DNA of 64,000 nt from Lysobacter prati (lineage in GTDB: Bacteria > Pseudomonadota > Gammaproteobacteria > Xanthomonadales > Xanthomonadaceae), in contig NZ_VLNV01000003.1 of assembly GCF_009765215.1 (NCBI RefSeq), forward strand, positions 62,001-126,000, written 5' to 3'. Position numbers and translations under genes: made by a program. The notes beneath the pieces were generated by a model. It did no database searches, had not been told where the DNA came from, and was given only the letters and a program-made list of their open reading frames with translations. Shown piece by piece: positions 43,816 to 53,241 of this stretch. The number at the start of each line of letters is the position of its first letter. The stretch's first letter is position 1.

Positions 43816-46532
43816 CAACCCTGCTCCTGCGCGGGTGCAAGCGCCGGGCCACTGCAGGTCGATTCGATCTGCTGGTAGCCCTCACCTCTTTTTGGCGCCG
43901 CCTCAGGCATCTGGTAATGGACGCGGCAGGTCCGGCTTGCGCCTTCCTGGTCCTGCCAGCGAGCCTCCAGGTCACCCTGGTCCTCGACGCCGCGAAGGAG
44001 GATGCGACCGCCCTGGCCGACCACGCCCAGGCTGCGGTTCTGTGCGTCGCTGACTTCCGCGCCGAACGGCAGCGGCTGTCCGTCGGAAAGACGAAGCCGC
44101 GCCAGCACGCTGCGCCCATGACTGGTATTGAAGGTCACCAGGGCGATGCCGCCGGCATGCGGTGCCACGTTGGCGCTGGTGGCGGAAAGCTGGACGTCGA
44201 GCGGGAGACCCTTCGGGTCGAGCTCGATGGTATTGCGGTTGTAAGGCTGGAGGTACGGCACCAGCGCGCGACCGGAGCGATTGACCTTGACGCCGGGCGA
44301 ACTGGACACGCGCGCGCCCGCGGCGTGCGGCGCCACGACGACGGCGAACGTGTCGCCAGCCGGCTGCCCGATGGTGATACCGCCCGGGTACGCGACGACG
44401 GTTCCGGCCAGGCCCGCCGACGCCTGCGAGTAGCCGCTGCCATGGCCGTAGCTGGCAGTGGCGATGCCAAAGCCGGCGCGATAGCTGCCATTGAGGTTGG
44501 CGCTGGTGCCCACCCGCTCGCTGTCGCTCAGGTTTGCGCCGTAGGTGATCTGGCTGTCTTCGCCGGCGGTTCCAGCGAGAGTCATCTGTGCCTGGTTCTG
44601 GTCGTCGGTGTTGTGGACCAGGCCCGCCGTCAGGCTGGGCGCACGTGGGCTGGTGCCCAGCGGCACGCTGATGCTGGCGAAGAACTGATTGCTGTAGCGA
44701 CCGTCGATGTCGCGCAGGCGACTGGCCGTGACGCTATAACCCAGCAAGCGAAAGCGGTTGCTGTAGCCGAGCTGGTATTGCAGGTCGGAACCGTCGCGAT
44801 TCCAGTAGTCGCGGGCGGACGCAGTGGCATAGAGCGTTCCGCCCGCCTGGCCCAGGCGCTGGTTGAGGGAGATGTCGAAGCGGTTCTTCTGCCGATCCAG
44901 GCCGTAGGCGTTGGCCAGCACATTGGCATCGCGCCCACCCAGCAGCGCTTCGCGCTGCTCGGGCGTGAGAACGCCTGGCAGGTTCTGCGATGGGTCGAGC
45001 TGGAACTCGTCGATCGCGTTATGGCCGAGTGAGAGATCGCGTGCGACCAGCGCATCACGCAGGCTGTAGAAGCCGCTGGTCGAATAGCGATACGAGGCCA
45101 GGTTGAATGACGTACCGCTGGACGCAAGCATCTTGCTGTACGTCGTGCGCAGGCTCAGGCCGGAATCACCGACTCGGGTCGGCAGCTTGGTGCGCGCGCC
45201 GGTGAGGTCGACCGCCAGTGCGCCCAGACTGGTGTTGAGCGAGACGCCGCCGAGCGCGGCGGCATAGCCCTCGCTGCCGATCGCACCGGCGTAGCCGGTA
45301 ACCATGTTGGTGAGGCCGCGCTGCAACGTGGCCTGGACGATCATCGGCTCTTCGCGCAGGCCATCGTCGTGAACCGTACCGGCGGCCACCGAGAAGCGGT
45401 ACGTCCCCTGGCGAAGCTGCTGTGGCACGGAGGCATAGGGCACCGAGAACTGGCGGACGCGGCCGTCGGCCTCGGTCACCACCACATCAAGATCGCCGCC
45501 GTAGCCGGTGGCGTACAGATCGTCGATGGCGAACGGACCCGGCGACACGGTGGTTTCGTAAAGCAGCACGCCGTTCTGGCGGATGCTCACGCGCGCATTG
45601 CTCTCGGCCACGCCACGCACGGTCGGAGCGTAGCCGCGCAGCGAGTCGGGCAGCATCCGGTCGTCGGTGGCCAGCTGCACGCCACGCACGCCGACGCTGT
45701 CGAACATCTCGCCGGTGGTGTAGCTGTCGCCAAGAGTCAGCTGCGCCTGCAGGGACGCGATGTCGCGACGTGCGTAGGTGGCGATCGACTGCCAGCGGTG
45801 GTCGGAAGGACGATCGCCTACGGACGACTGCCAGCTCAGGCTGGAATCCTGGCGCAGTCGCCAGACCCCCAGGTTGAGGCCGGCGTTGAGCCCGAGGAAT
45901 CCGGACGTCTGGTCGATGCCGCCGCTGCGGGTGTGGTACGCGTTGGCGTTGTAGTTCAGCAGCGCCGCGTTGACGCCAGGGTCCCACTGCTCCGGACCGA
46001 CGTAGCCACGGGCGCGGTAGCCGCGCCATGCCTGCGGAACCGTCACGTCCAGGCGCAGCTCTGACTGGCCGTAGTTGGCTGTCGCACCCGCGACCAGGTC
46101 GCCTATGGCAAGGCAGGCGTCGCCATCACGCAGCGCGGTGCGCGCGGCTTCGTCGAACTTGTCGCGCGGCAGGCCGAGCTTGTCGAGCACGGCCTGGTTG
46201 AAGCACGGAATCGAGTTGGCGGCGCCCGTGGGAACGTCGAAGCGCACGTCGGTAGCGCCTGCCCACTGGCCGTCCAGGTACAGGTCGAGGCGGTAGATGC
46301 CCGGTGCCACGACGTTGCCACGCTCGAAGCGTGACAGGTCGATGGCCTGGCTGCCGCTGCTGGCACCGGCACCGGCCAGCATCGAGCTGTCGAACTCCGC
46401 ATCTGCCGCCGCCGACGGACCGGCATGAGCCGTCGACCAAGCCAGCAGCACGCACGCAATGGCGGTGCCGAGCGCGACCCTTGCGGGCACTCGCACGGGT
46501 GCCGGCTGGCGGTGGCCGGCCCCCTGCTTCAC
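43815..46532 (-). CDS. fimbrial outer membrane usher (FimD/PapC family)
   Basis: 905 residues, a normal usher length. A signal peptide ends near STAHA. It has the N-terminal chaperone-binding domain (YRLDLYLDGQWAG), a 24-strand barrel with plug, and two C-terminal domains. Typical stretches: LRGYAPTVRGVAESNARVSIRQ and VSPGPFAIDDLYATGYGGDLDV. The usher assembles and exports the pilus. The GTG at 46532 overlaps the chaperone stop as GTGA. Confidence 0.96.
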   Translation of the reverse strand: MKQGAGHRQPAPVRVPARVALGTAIACVLLAWSTAHAGPSAAADAEFDSSMLAGAGASSGSQAIDLSRFERGNVVAPGIYRLDLYLDGQWAGATDVRFDVPTGAANSIPCFNQAVLDKLGLPRDKFDEAARTALRDGDACLAIGDLVAGATANYGQSELRLDVTVPQAWRGYRARGYVGPEQWDPGVNAALLNYNANAYHTRSGGIDQTSGFLGLNAGLNLGVWRLRQDSSLSWQSSVGDRPSDHRWQSIATYARRDIASLQAQLTLGDSYTTGEMFDSVGVRGVQLATDDRMLPDSLRGYAPTVRGVAESNARVSIRQNGVLLYETTVSPGPFAIDDLYATGYGGDLDVVVTEADGRVRQFSVPYASVPQQLRQGTYRFSVAAGTVHDDGLREEPMIVQATLQRGLTNMVTGYAGAIGSEGYAAALGGVSLNTSLGALAVDLTGARTKLPTRVGDSGLSLRTTYSKMLASSGTSFNLASYRYSTSGFYSLRDALVARDLSLGHNAIDEFQLDPSQNLPGVLTPEQREALLGGRDANVLANAYGLDRQKNRFDISLNQRLGQAGGTLYATASARDYWNRDGSDLQYQLGYSNRFRLLGYSVTASRLRDIDGRYSNQFFASISVPLGTSPRAPSLTAGLVHNTDDQNQAQMTLAGTAGEDSQITYGANLSDSERVGTSANLNGSYRAGFGIATASYGHGSGYSQASAGLAGTVVAYPGGITIGQPAGDTFAVVVAPHAAGARVSSSPGVKVNRSGRALVPYLQPYNRNTIELDPKGLPLDVQLSATSANVAPHAGGIALVTFNTSHGRSVLARLRLSDGQPLPFGAEVSDAQNRSLGVVGQGGRILLRGVEDQGDLEARWQDQEGASRTCRVHYQMPEAAPKRGEGYQQIESTCSGPALAPAQEQG

Positions 46533-47272
46533 GGCGTGGTGACGCCTTCGAACGTGGAGGCGGCGCCGTAGTCATTGATCGTGCTGTATTGCACGGTGGC
46601 ACCAGCCGGCGGCGGCGTGGCCAGTCCGGCAACATGCAGGCGCAGTTCGGCGAAAGGCGCGACCATTCCGAGCTCGGCCGCGTGGGCCTTGCCACCGGCC
46701 TGGACGCTCAGCGCACTCAGGGTCAGGTTGTAGGGTGTGGGATTCTTGACGACCACGATCGTCCCGCCATCGCCGGCAACGGCGTGGAAGGTGAGTTGTG
46801 CAGGCGCTTTGATTGCATCGCCGGCCAGGCCCTTGGGCCGGAAGAACAGCTTGATCCGCGAGCGCAGCGCCAACTGGAGGTAGTTCTGGTTGGCGGCACC
46901 CTGGTCGGCCGGCTTCGGCGGAATCTCAAGCACGTTGAGCCAGAACACCGATTCGCGGTCAGCAGGCAGCGCTTCGCCGGTGTAGACGATGCGCAGGCTC
47001 TGGTCGCGCTGCGGTTCCATGCGGAACATCGGCGGCGTGACCAGGAACGGGGTGTCGACCGAGTCGGGCGTCGACTTCGGATCGCCACGATCGATCCACG
47101 CCTGGACAAGCGCCGGACGATCGTTGACGTTGGTGAGGCGAACAGTGACCTCGCCGTCCTGGGCCGGCAGCACCACGCGGGTCCCGCCGATAAGCACGTT
47201 GGCTTGGGCGACTGGCATGGCCAGGCATGCAAGGAGCGCTGCCGCGCCGAAGCTGCGGATCGAAAGGTTCAT
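46529..47272 (-). CDS. periplasmic pilus chaperone (PapD/FimC family)
   Basis: 247 residues. Two Ig-like domains after a signal peptide (GAAALLACLAMPVAQA). The conserved cleft residues are visible: Arg in GTRVVLPAQ and Lys in SRIKLFFRP. The FWLNVLEIPPKP motif is also kept. The chaperone folds and caps pilins by donor-strand complementation. The ATG at 47272 is chosen; 22 upstream codons are rejected. Confidence 0.96.
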   Translation of the reverse strand: MNLSIRSFGAAALLACLAMPVAQANVLIGGTRVVLPAQDGEVTVRLTNVNDRPALVQAWIDRGDPKSTPDSVDTPFLVTPPMFRMEPQRDQSLRIVYTGEALPADRESVFWLNVLEIPPKPADQGAANQNYLQLALRSRIKLFFRPKGLAGDAIKAPAQLTFHAVAGDGGTIVVVKNPTPYNLTLSALSVQAGGKAHAAELGMVAPFAELRLHVAGLATPPPAGATVQYSTINDYGAASTFEGVTTP

Positions 47273-47303
47273 CGGGGGGTTACCTGGAGACGGGCGGCAA
47301 TGC

Positions 47304-47329
47304 GCGGGCGCAGCCGGGGCTGCGCCCGC
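47304..47329 (-). promoter_or_regulatory. intercistronic hairpin between pilin and chaperone genes
   Basis: A perfect 12-base-pair stem, GCGGGCGCAGCC with its complement and a GG loop, lies 9 bases after the pilin stop and 31 bases before the chaperone start. No T-tract follows. It could stabilise the pilin mRNA 3' end or act as partial terminator, giving more pilin than assembly proteins, as known for other chaperone-usher operons. Confidence 0.6.
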
Positions 47330-47338
47330 ATGGAGCAC

Positions 47339-47854
47339 TTACTGGTACTGCATCGTGTAGACGACGCTGGTGGACACCGAACCGGCGGTGGCCGCGCCCG
47401 TGGCGTAGTACTGGGCGAAGTAGTTCAGGTTGTTCGCGCCCGAAGCGACCGGGGTCAGCGGGTTGTTCTGCAGGGTGCTGCCATTGGCGAGGTTGATCAC
47501 GCCGCTGGTGCTGTTGAGCAGCTGCACCTGCACGTTGCCGGCGGTGCCGTTGTTCTTCAGGCGGCCGCTGGTATCGATGTTCGGACCGGCTTCGAAGTAG
47601 GCGGTTGCATTGCCGGCAGCCGAGCAGGTCAGGCCGATCGTGAAGGCCTTGAGGCCGGCGGTGGCACCGTTGGCGGCCAGCGAGGTGGTGGCGACGGACG
47701 GCAGCAGGACAGCGACGGCGCCGCCGCTGTTGACCGTGCAGGTCGAGGCCTGGACGGTGCCGGTGATGGTGATGGTGCCGTCGGTTGCCGAAGCCGGCGA
47801 CGACAGCGCGGCGATGCTCAGGCCAGCGGCCGCAACGAGGAGGAGCTTATTCAT
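47339..47854 (-). CDS. major fimbrial subunit (type 1 pilin family)
   Basis: 171 residues. A signal peptide (LLLVAAAGLSIAALSSPASA) is followed by TITITGTVQASTCTV (first Cys) and a second Cys in GLTCSAAG. It ends in the C-terminal VVYTMQYQ. First gene of the five-gene pilus operon. The usual donor-strand and pilin fold of chaperone-usher pili is expected. Confidence 0.93.
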   Translation of the reverse strand: MNKLLLVAAAGLSIAALSSPASATDGTITITGTVQASTCTVNSGGAVAVLLPSVATTSLAANGATAGLKAFTIGLTCSAAGNATAYFEAGPNIDTSGRLKNNGTAGNVQVQLLNSTSGVINLANGSTLQNNPLTPVASGANNLNYFAQYYATGAATAGSVSTSVVYTMQYQ

Positions 47855-48213
47855 GCAAGTACCCTTTTATGTGCTGTGGTCGTCCGACCGGAGCAGGACG
47901 TGATGCAAACCGGCGGAACTGCCGGGTTAGTGCCTTAGAAGCAGGAAGTGTGCCAAGCGTCGCAAAACCGTCTTGATGACGTGAAACTGACGTTAAGGCC
48001 GCCAGCTTTGACAAAGCTGAACGAGATTGCCATCACACTTTTGTCCTAAAGGTCAAAAGGTGACAATCGAGGTCACGTTTCGTCACCCGTTTTTCCTGAA
48101 CGGGACAATTTCCCGTCGAAATCCGCCGGAAGTCCGTTCCGCGACGGCGTCGGCTTGCCGCCACCCGGCGCGGCCGCCAAGATTCGGACCCAGCGACAGG
48201 GGAACCGCACCGC
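47855..48213. promoter_or_regulatory. 359-base intergenic region upstream of the pilus operon
   Basis: This gene-free, relatively AT-rich stretch separates the leftward pilus operon from the rightward lipoprotein gene, so it must hold two divergent promoters. A palindrome AGCTTTGACAAAGCT lies at 48005-48019 and contains TTGACA. A GTGAC-N7-GTCAC dyad lies at 48060-48076, with GTCAC again at 48082. No -10 element at good spacing to the TTGACA was found. These are candidate operators only. Confidence 0.45.
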
Positions 48214-49110
48214 ATGCCATTGATACGACGCGCCACTGCCGCGCTGCTCCTGGTTGCCGCGGTGGCGGTGGCCGGTTGCGAGCGGGCGCCCGCGCCCGCG
48301 GTGGCGCCCACCCCGACCGAGCCGGCCCAGGCGGTCGAGCAGCTGATCGAGGACCTGCGCCGCAACGACTTCGCCGCTTACGCCCGCCACTCGGTCCCGC
48401 CAGCGCTCCACTCCCGGCTCGACCTGGCCTGGAACGAGGGCCGCACGCGCTGGCCGCTGACCGAGCTGCCACTGGACGATCGCCTGCCCGCCTTCCTCTC
48501 GGCCCTGGCCGCACCCGGCGCAGAGAAGCAGCTGCTGACCACCTACAACCGCCAGTTCTCCGGTGCGGGCGCGGAGTTGCGCTCGGCCGCCTCGACCCTG
48601 GGCCTGTTCGCCACCCAGTACCTGCGCAAGGAAGGCGACTACAGCGCCGACGAGCGCGCCCACTACGCGCAGCTGGTCGCGGCGTTGAGCCGTTGGGGCC
48701 AGAAGGCGCCGTTGGGCGATCCGCAGCGCGCGCAGCGGACGATCCCGCAACTGGTCGCGGCGGCGCGCCAGACCGGACTGGCCGGCGGCCCGGATACCTT
48801 CCGGCAGCTCGGCATGCAACGCAGCCTGCAACGTTTCGGCCCGTTCTTCGCCCGCTTCAAACAGGTGCTCGGCAGCTACGGACTGGACGTCGATGCCGAC
48901 CTGGCCAGCGCTCGGGCGACCCTGGTCGAACGCGACGGTGATCGCGGCCGGGTGCGGCTCGACTACACGCTGGCAGGGCAGAAGATCCAGGCATTCCTGG
49001 CGGTCGAACGCCACGATGGCCACTGGTATCTGAGCGACGCCCTGCGCCACGCCGTGACCCAGGCAAGCGCGCCAGCGGCGGTGGAACCGGCAGCCCCGCC
49101 GACCCGCTGA
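48214..49110 (+). CDS. lipoprotein of unknown function
   Basis: 298 residues. A lipoprotein signal AAVAVAGC (Cys22) is followed by a Pro/Ala-rich linker and a helical body with LIEDLRRNDFAAYARHSVP. The C-terminal DGHWYLSDALRHAV looks like a small alpha+beta (NTF2-like) domain. Family not named. It lies 26 bases before plsB. Confidence 0.75.
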   Translation: MPLIRRATAALLLVAAVAVAGCERAPAPAVAPTPTEPAQAVEQLIEDLRRNDFAAYARHSVPPALHSRLDLAWNEGRTRWPLTELPLDDRLPAFLSALAAPGAEKQLLTTYNRQFSGAGAELRSAASTLGLFATQYLRKEGDYSADERAHYAQLVAALSRWGQKAPLGDPQRAQRTIPQLVAAARQTGLAGGPDTFRQLGMQRSLQRFGPFFARFKQVLGSYGLDVDADLASARATLVERDGDRGRVRLDYTLAGQKIQAFLAVERHDGHWYLSDALRHAVTQASAPAAVEPAAPPTR

Positions 49111-49136
49111 AGGCGATTTCGACCGCGATAGGCATA

Positions 49137-51935
49137 ATGCCCGCGATGCCGAATCAGACTCCCCTGCCTTTCCCGGAACCCGCCAAGGACGCGTCGGCCA
49201 CCGACGCGACGCCTGTTGGCGCATCCGAAACCGTGCCCGAAGCCGCTGCTGAAGCGACTGGCGAAGCTGCGCCCGAAAGCGTGACCGGCGCCGAACCGCA
49301 CGCTGCCGAGCCGGACCCGGCCCAACCCGAACTGCCGATGCCCGCCGCCCCGGCTGCGGCATCGCCCGTGCGCCCGGAGCGCCGCCGCACGACCAGTGCG
49401 CCGCGCCGCCCGTGGTGGGCGAAGCTGCTCGGCCGGTTGATGGCGCCGTGGGTGCAGCTGACCATCGAGCCGCGCAATCCGACCGCCGAGATCCCCGAGG
49501 AATGGAGCGGCCGCCCGGTCTGCTACGTGCTCGAGGACTACGGCCTGAGCAATGCCCTGATCCTGGAACGCGCCTGCCGCGAATCCGGCCTGCCCTCGCC
49601 TTTGCAGCCGCTTCCGGGCGACCCGCTGCGCCGCAAGCGCGCCTACCTCGCGCTGTCGCGCCGCAACGTCAACACGCTCGCGCAGCTGCAGGCCCTGGCC
49701 GGCACCGCCGAGCCGACCACCAAGAGCCATTCCAGCTCGCTGGCGCGCCTGCTCGATGCCCACCGCCGCGATCCGACGCTCGACGTGCAACTGGTGCCGG
49801 TGTCGATCTTCGTCGGCCGCGCGCCGGACAAGAACAGCGGCTGGTTCTCGGTGCTGTTCTCGGAAAACTGGACCCTGGTTGGCCGCTTCCGCCGCCTGCT
49901 GGCCATTGCCCTCAACGGCCGCGACACCCTGGTCCGCTTCGCCCCGCCGATCGGCCTGCGCACGATCGTCGACGAAGGCCTGCCGGCCGAGCGCACGGTG
50001 CGCAAGCTCTCGCGCGTGCTGCGTGCGCACTTCCGCCGCATCCGCGCGGCCGTGATCGGTCCGGACCTGTCGACCCGGCGCCTGCTGGTCGACCAGGTGC
50101 TGACCTCGACCACGGTGCGCGATGCGATCGCCGACCAGGCCCGCCGCGACAACTCCAAGCTCGCCGATGCCTGGAAGAAGGCGCACACCTACGCCTACGA
50201 GATCGCCGCCGACTACTCGCACCCGGTGGTGCGCTCGGTGAGCTTCCTGCTGGCGCCGGTGTGGAACCGCATCTACCGCGGCGTGCTGGTGCACCACCTC
50301 GACCAGCTCAAGGACGATGCGCCCGGCCATGAAGTGGTCTACGTGCCCTGCCACCGCAGCCACATGGACTACCTGCTGCTGAGCTACCTGCTGTACACGC
50401 GCGGCATCGTGCCGCCGCACATCGTCGCCGGCATCAACCTCAACCTGCCGGTGGTCGGCACGCTTCTGCGCAAGGGCGGCGCGTTCTTCATCCGCCGCAG
50501 CATCCGCGGCAGCGCGCTGTATTCGGCGGTGCTTGGCGAGTACGTGGCGCAGCTGGTGTCGGGCGGCTACTCGATCGAGTACTTCGTCGAAGGCGGTCGT
50601 TCGCGCACCGGCCGGCTGTTGCAGCCCAAGGGCGGCATGGTGGCGATGACGCTGCGCGCCTTCCTGCGCCAACCCACGCGCCCGGTGCTGTTCCAGCCGG
50701 TGTACATCGGCTACGAGAAGCTGATGGAAGGCACCAGCTACCTCGACGAATTGTCGGGCAAGCCGAAGGAGAAGGAATCGATCTGGGCGCTGCTGTGGGG
50801 CATCCCCAAGGTGCTGCGCAGCAACTACGGCCAGGTGGTGGTGAACTTCGGTGAACCCATCCGCCTCAACGACGTGCTCGCCGAGCACGCGCCCGACTGG
50901 GACGGCAAGCCGGTCGGCGAGGATGAGAAGCCTGCCTGGATGTCCGGTGCCGTCGATGCGCTGGCCGAGCAGATCCAGGTCAATGTCAACCGCGCCGCCG
51001 ACGTCAATCCGATCAACCTGCTGGCACTGGCGCTGCTGTCGACGCCCAAGCACGCGATGGGTGAAAACGACCTGCTCGCGCAGATCACGCTGAGCAAGAC
51101 CCTGCTGGCGACGTTGCCGTATTCCGACCGCGTCACCGTCACCCCGCACTCGCCGCAGGAAATCGTCGCCCACGGCGAGGAAATCAATGTCCTCAGCCGC
51201 ACCGCGCATCCGCTCGGCGACGTGCTGGGCGTCAGTGGCGACAACGCGGTGCTGCTGAGCTACTTCCGCAACAACGTGCTGCATCTGTTCACCGCGGCAT
51301 CGTGGATCGCCTGCTGCTTCCAGAACAACCGCCGCATGAGCCAGGCCGGCGTGCTGCGCCTGGGCCGCAACGTCTATCCGTTCCTGCAGGCCGAGCTGTT
51401 CCTGCCGTGGAGTGAGGACGAGTTCTCGCAGCGCCTGGCCGACACCATCGAGGTGTTCATCCGCGAGGGCCTGCTCGAGCGCATCAACGAGGAAGAAGGC
51501 GGCATCCTGGCCCGCAATGCCGGCCAGACCGACGAGGTGTTCCGCCTGCGCGCGATCGGCCACTCGCTGCAACAGGCCTTCGAGCGCTACTACATCGCCA
51601 TTTCGGTGCTGGTGAAGAACGGTGCCGGCACGCTCACTGCCTCCCAGCTCGAAAGCATGTGCCAGCTGGCGGCGCAGCGGTTGTCGCTGCTGTACGCACC
51701 GGCGGCGCCGGAGTTCTTCGACAAGACGCTGTTCCGTGGCTTCATCCAGAAGCTGCGCGAACTGAAGCTGGTCTGGCCGGACGAGAACGGCAAGCTGGCC
51801 TTCGATGCGCGCCTGGATGCGTGGGCCAAGGACGCCAAGGTCATCCTCGGCCGCGAGCTGCGCCACACCATCGAGAAGATCAGCCCGGAAACGGCCAAGG
51901 CCGAGCCGGTCGCGGCGGTTACCCCGGCGGCCTGA
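49137..51935 (+). CDS. plsB: glycerol-3-phosphate 1-O-acyltransferase
   Basis: 932-residue membrane enzyme that starts phospholipid synthesis by acylating glycerol-3-phosphate. The first about 100 residues are an Ala/Pro/Glu-rich extension. The catalytic HX4D motif is CHRSHMD (His406, Asp411); FFIRRS, FVEGGRSRTGR and FQPVYIGYEKL are the other conserved blocks. E. coli PlsB is 807 residues, so the length gain comes mainly from the N-terminus. ATG at 49137; 49146 is an alternative. Confidence 0.95.
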   Translation: MPAMPNQTPLPFPEPAKDASATDATPVGASETVPEAAAEATGEAAPESVTGAEPHAAEPDPAQPELPMPAAPAAASPVRPERRRTTSAPRRPWWAKLLGRLMAPWVQLTIEPRNPTAEIPEEWSGRPVCYVLEDYGLSNALILERACRESGLPSPLQPLPGDPLRRKRAYLALSRRNVNTLAQLQALAGTAEPTTKSHSSSLARLLDAHRRDPTLDVQLVPVSIFVGRAPDKNSGWFSVLFSENWTLVGRFRRLLAIALNGRDTLVRFAPPIGLRTIVDEGLPAERTVRKLSRVLRAHFRRIRAAVIGPDLSTRRLLVDQVLTSTTVRDAIADQARRDNSKLADAWKKAHTYAYEIAADYSHPVVRSVSFLLAPVWNRIYRGVLVHHLDQLKDDAPGHEVVYVPCHRSHMDYLLLSYLLYTRGIVPPHIVAGINLNLPVVGTLLRKGGAFFIRRSIRGSALYSAVLGEYVAQLVSGGYSIEYFVEGGRSRTGRLLQPKGGMVAMTLRAFLRQPTRPVLFQPVYIGYEKLMEGTSYLDELSGKPKEKESIWALLWGIPKVLRSNYGQVVVNFGEPIRLNDVLAEHAPDWDGKPVGEDEKPAWMSGAVDALAEQIQVNVNRAADVNPINLLALALLSTPKHAMGENDLLAQITLSKTLLATLPYSDRVTVTPHSPQEIVAHGEEINVLSRTAHPLGDVLGVSGDNAVLLSYFRNNVLHLFTAASWIACCFQNNRRMSQAGVLRLGRNVYPFLQAELFLPWSEDEFSQRLADTIEVFIREGLLERINEEEGGILARNAGQTDEVFRLRAIGHSLQQAFERYYIAISVLVKNGAGTLTASQLESMCQLAAQRLSLLYAPAAPEFFDKTLFRGFIQKLRELKLVWPDENGKLAFDARLDAWAKDAKVILGRELRHTIEKISPETAKAEPVAAVTPAA

Positions 51936-51945
51936 AGCGCTCCGC

Positions 51946-52155
51946 TCAGGCCGGCTCGTCGGGAATCAACGCGCTTTCCAGCTTCGAGATGCAGTCCTTC
52001 AGCCACAACTTGCGCTTTTTCAGGCGCTTGACCGTCAACTCGTCGGCATCGGGCTCGCGCACCAGGCGCTCGATCGCCACGTCCAGGTCGCGGTGCTCCA
52101 GACGCAGCTCGGCGAGCTGGCGTGCGAGGACGGCGGGATCGTCGCTTTCGATCAT
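51946..52155 (-). CDS. DUF465 (YdcH-like) small protein
   Basis: 69 residues, all helical and highly charged: LRLEHRDLDVAIERLVR and LKKRKLWLKDCISKLE are the two helices of the DUF465 family. The function is unknown. It converges on plsB, 10 bases from its stop, and is divergent from ttcA. Confidence 0.9.
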   Translation of the reverse strand: MIESDDPAVLARQLAELRLEHRDLDVAIERLVREPDADELTVKRLKKRKLWLKDCISKLESALIPDEPA

Positions 52156-52247
52156 CCGCGAAGCTTAACGCGGTCGCGTTGCAGGCGTAACCGCTGCGCT
52201 CCTGGCAGAAGCCGTGCCCGCTGGCGGCCCGGTAGAATGTGCGGCCG

Positions 52248-53165
52248 ATGAGCACCGTCCTGCCCCTTCTCGCCGTTCCTCTTCAAGAGCCCGTTCCCCA
52301 CGTGCGCGCCGTCCCGCGCCGCGCGCACGAGAACAACAAGCTGGCCAAGCGCCTGCGCCACCAGGTCGGCCGCGCGATCGCCGATTTCGGCATGATCGAG
52401 GACGGCGACAAGGTCATGGTGTGCCTGTCCGGCGGCAAGGACAGCTACACCATGCTCGACATCCTGCTGCAGCTGCAGGCCAGGGCGCCGGTGAAGTTCG
52501 AGCTGGTCGCGGTCAACCTCGACCAGAAGCAGCCGGACTTCCCTGAACACGTGCTGCCGGCCTACCTCGAGTCGATCGGTGTCCAGTACCGGATCCTCGA
52601 GCAGGACACCTACTCGGTGGTCACGCGCGTGGTGCCGGAGGGCAAGACGATGTGCTCGCTGTGCTCGCGCCTGCGTCGCGGGGCGCTGTACGCCCACGCC
52701 GCCGAACACGGCTTCACCAAGATCGCCCTGGGCCATCACCGCGACGACCTGGTGTCGACGTTCTTCCTGAACCTGTTCTTCCACGCCAAGCTCGCCGGCA
52801 TGCCGCCCAAGCTGTTGTCCGACGATGGTCAACACGTGGTTATCCGGCCGCTGGCCTATGTTCGCGAAGACGACATCGAAGCCTACGCACAGGCCCGGCA
52901 GTTCCCGATCATTCCCTGCAACCTGTGCGGCTCGCAGGAAAACCTGCAGCGCAAGCAGGTCAAGAAGATGATGGACGCATGGGAACGCGAGACCCCGGGC
53001 CGGATCGAGACCATTGCCAGGGCGCTGGGCAACCTGCGCCCCGCGCAGCTGGCGGATCCGAACCTGTTCGACTTCGTTTCGCTCGGCCGCCGCGGTGACG
53101 CGCCGTTGCCGGATGCGCGTTCGTGGCAGGCGGAAGAACAACAAGGCGACGACATGCCGGCCTGA
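52248..53165 (+). CDS. ttcA: tRNA 2-thiocytidine(32) synthetase
   Basis: 305-residue iron-sulfur enzyme that thiolates C32 of some tRNAs. The PP-loop is [12 protein letters not shown], and the two Cys pairs MCSLCSR and PCNLCGS hold the Fe-S cluster with the family spacing. The ATG at 52248 is preferred over a GTG nine bases upstream. Divergent from the DUF465 gene. Confidence 0.95.
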   Translation: MSTVLPLLAVPLQEPVPHVRAVPRRAHENNKLAKRLRHQVGRAIADFGMIEDGDKVMVCLSGGKDSYTMLDILLQLQARAPVKFELVAVNLDQKQPDFPEHVLPAYLESIGVQYRILEQDTYSVVTRVVPEGKTMCSLCSRLRRGALYAHAAEHGFTKIALGHHRDDLVSTFFLNLFFHAKLAGMPPKLLSDDGQHVVIRPLAYVREDDIEAYAQARQFPIIPCNLCGSQENLQRKQVKKMMDAWERETPGRIETIARALGNLRPAQLADPNLFDFVSLGRRGDAPLPDARSWQAEEQQGDDMPA

Positions 53166-53183
53166 TGCGACTGCAACCTGTTA

Positions 53184-53215
53184 CCGTCATTCCCACGCCT
53201 TCGCGGGAATGACGG
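53184..53215 (+). terminator. repeat-type hairpin after ttcA
   Basis: CCGTCATTCCC and GGGAATGACGG are an 11-base inverted repeat around a CG-rich loop; it is the same family as the element at 8128-8153. It starts 18 bases after the ttcA stop, and a TTTTT run follows 11 bases later, so it may double as terminator. Confidence 0.7.
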
Positions 53216-53241
53216 CTTTACCTCTTTTTCCAGGATCCTCG

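Noticed and set aside
48060-48076. Crp/Clp-type binding site upstream of the pilus operon
   Set aside because: Half-sites GTGA and TCAC are separated by nine bases, not the six of the TGTGA-N6-TCACA consensus.
48963-51866. 967-codon minus-strand open frame opposite plsB
   Set aside because: PlsB has its catalytic motifs; the antisense frame is Arg/Gln/Ala-rich shadow sequence.
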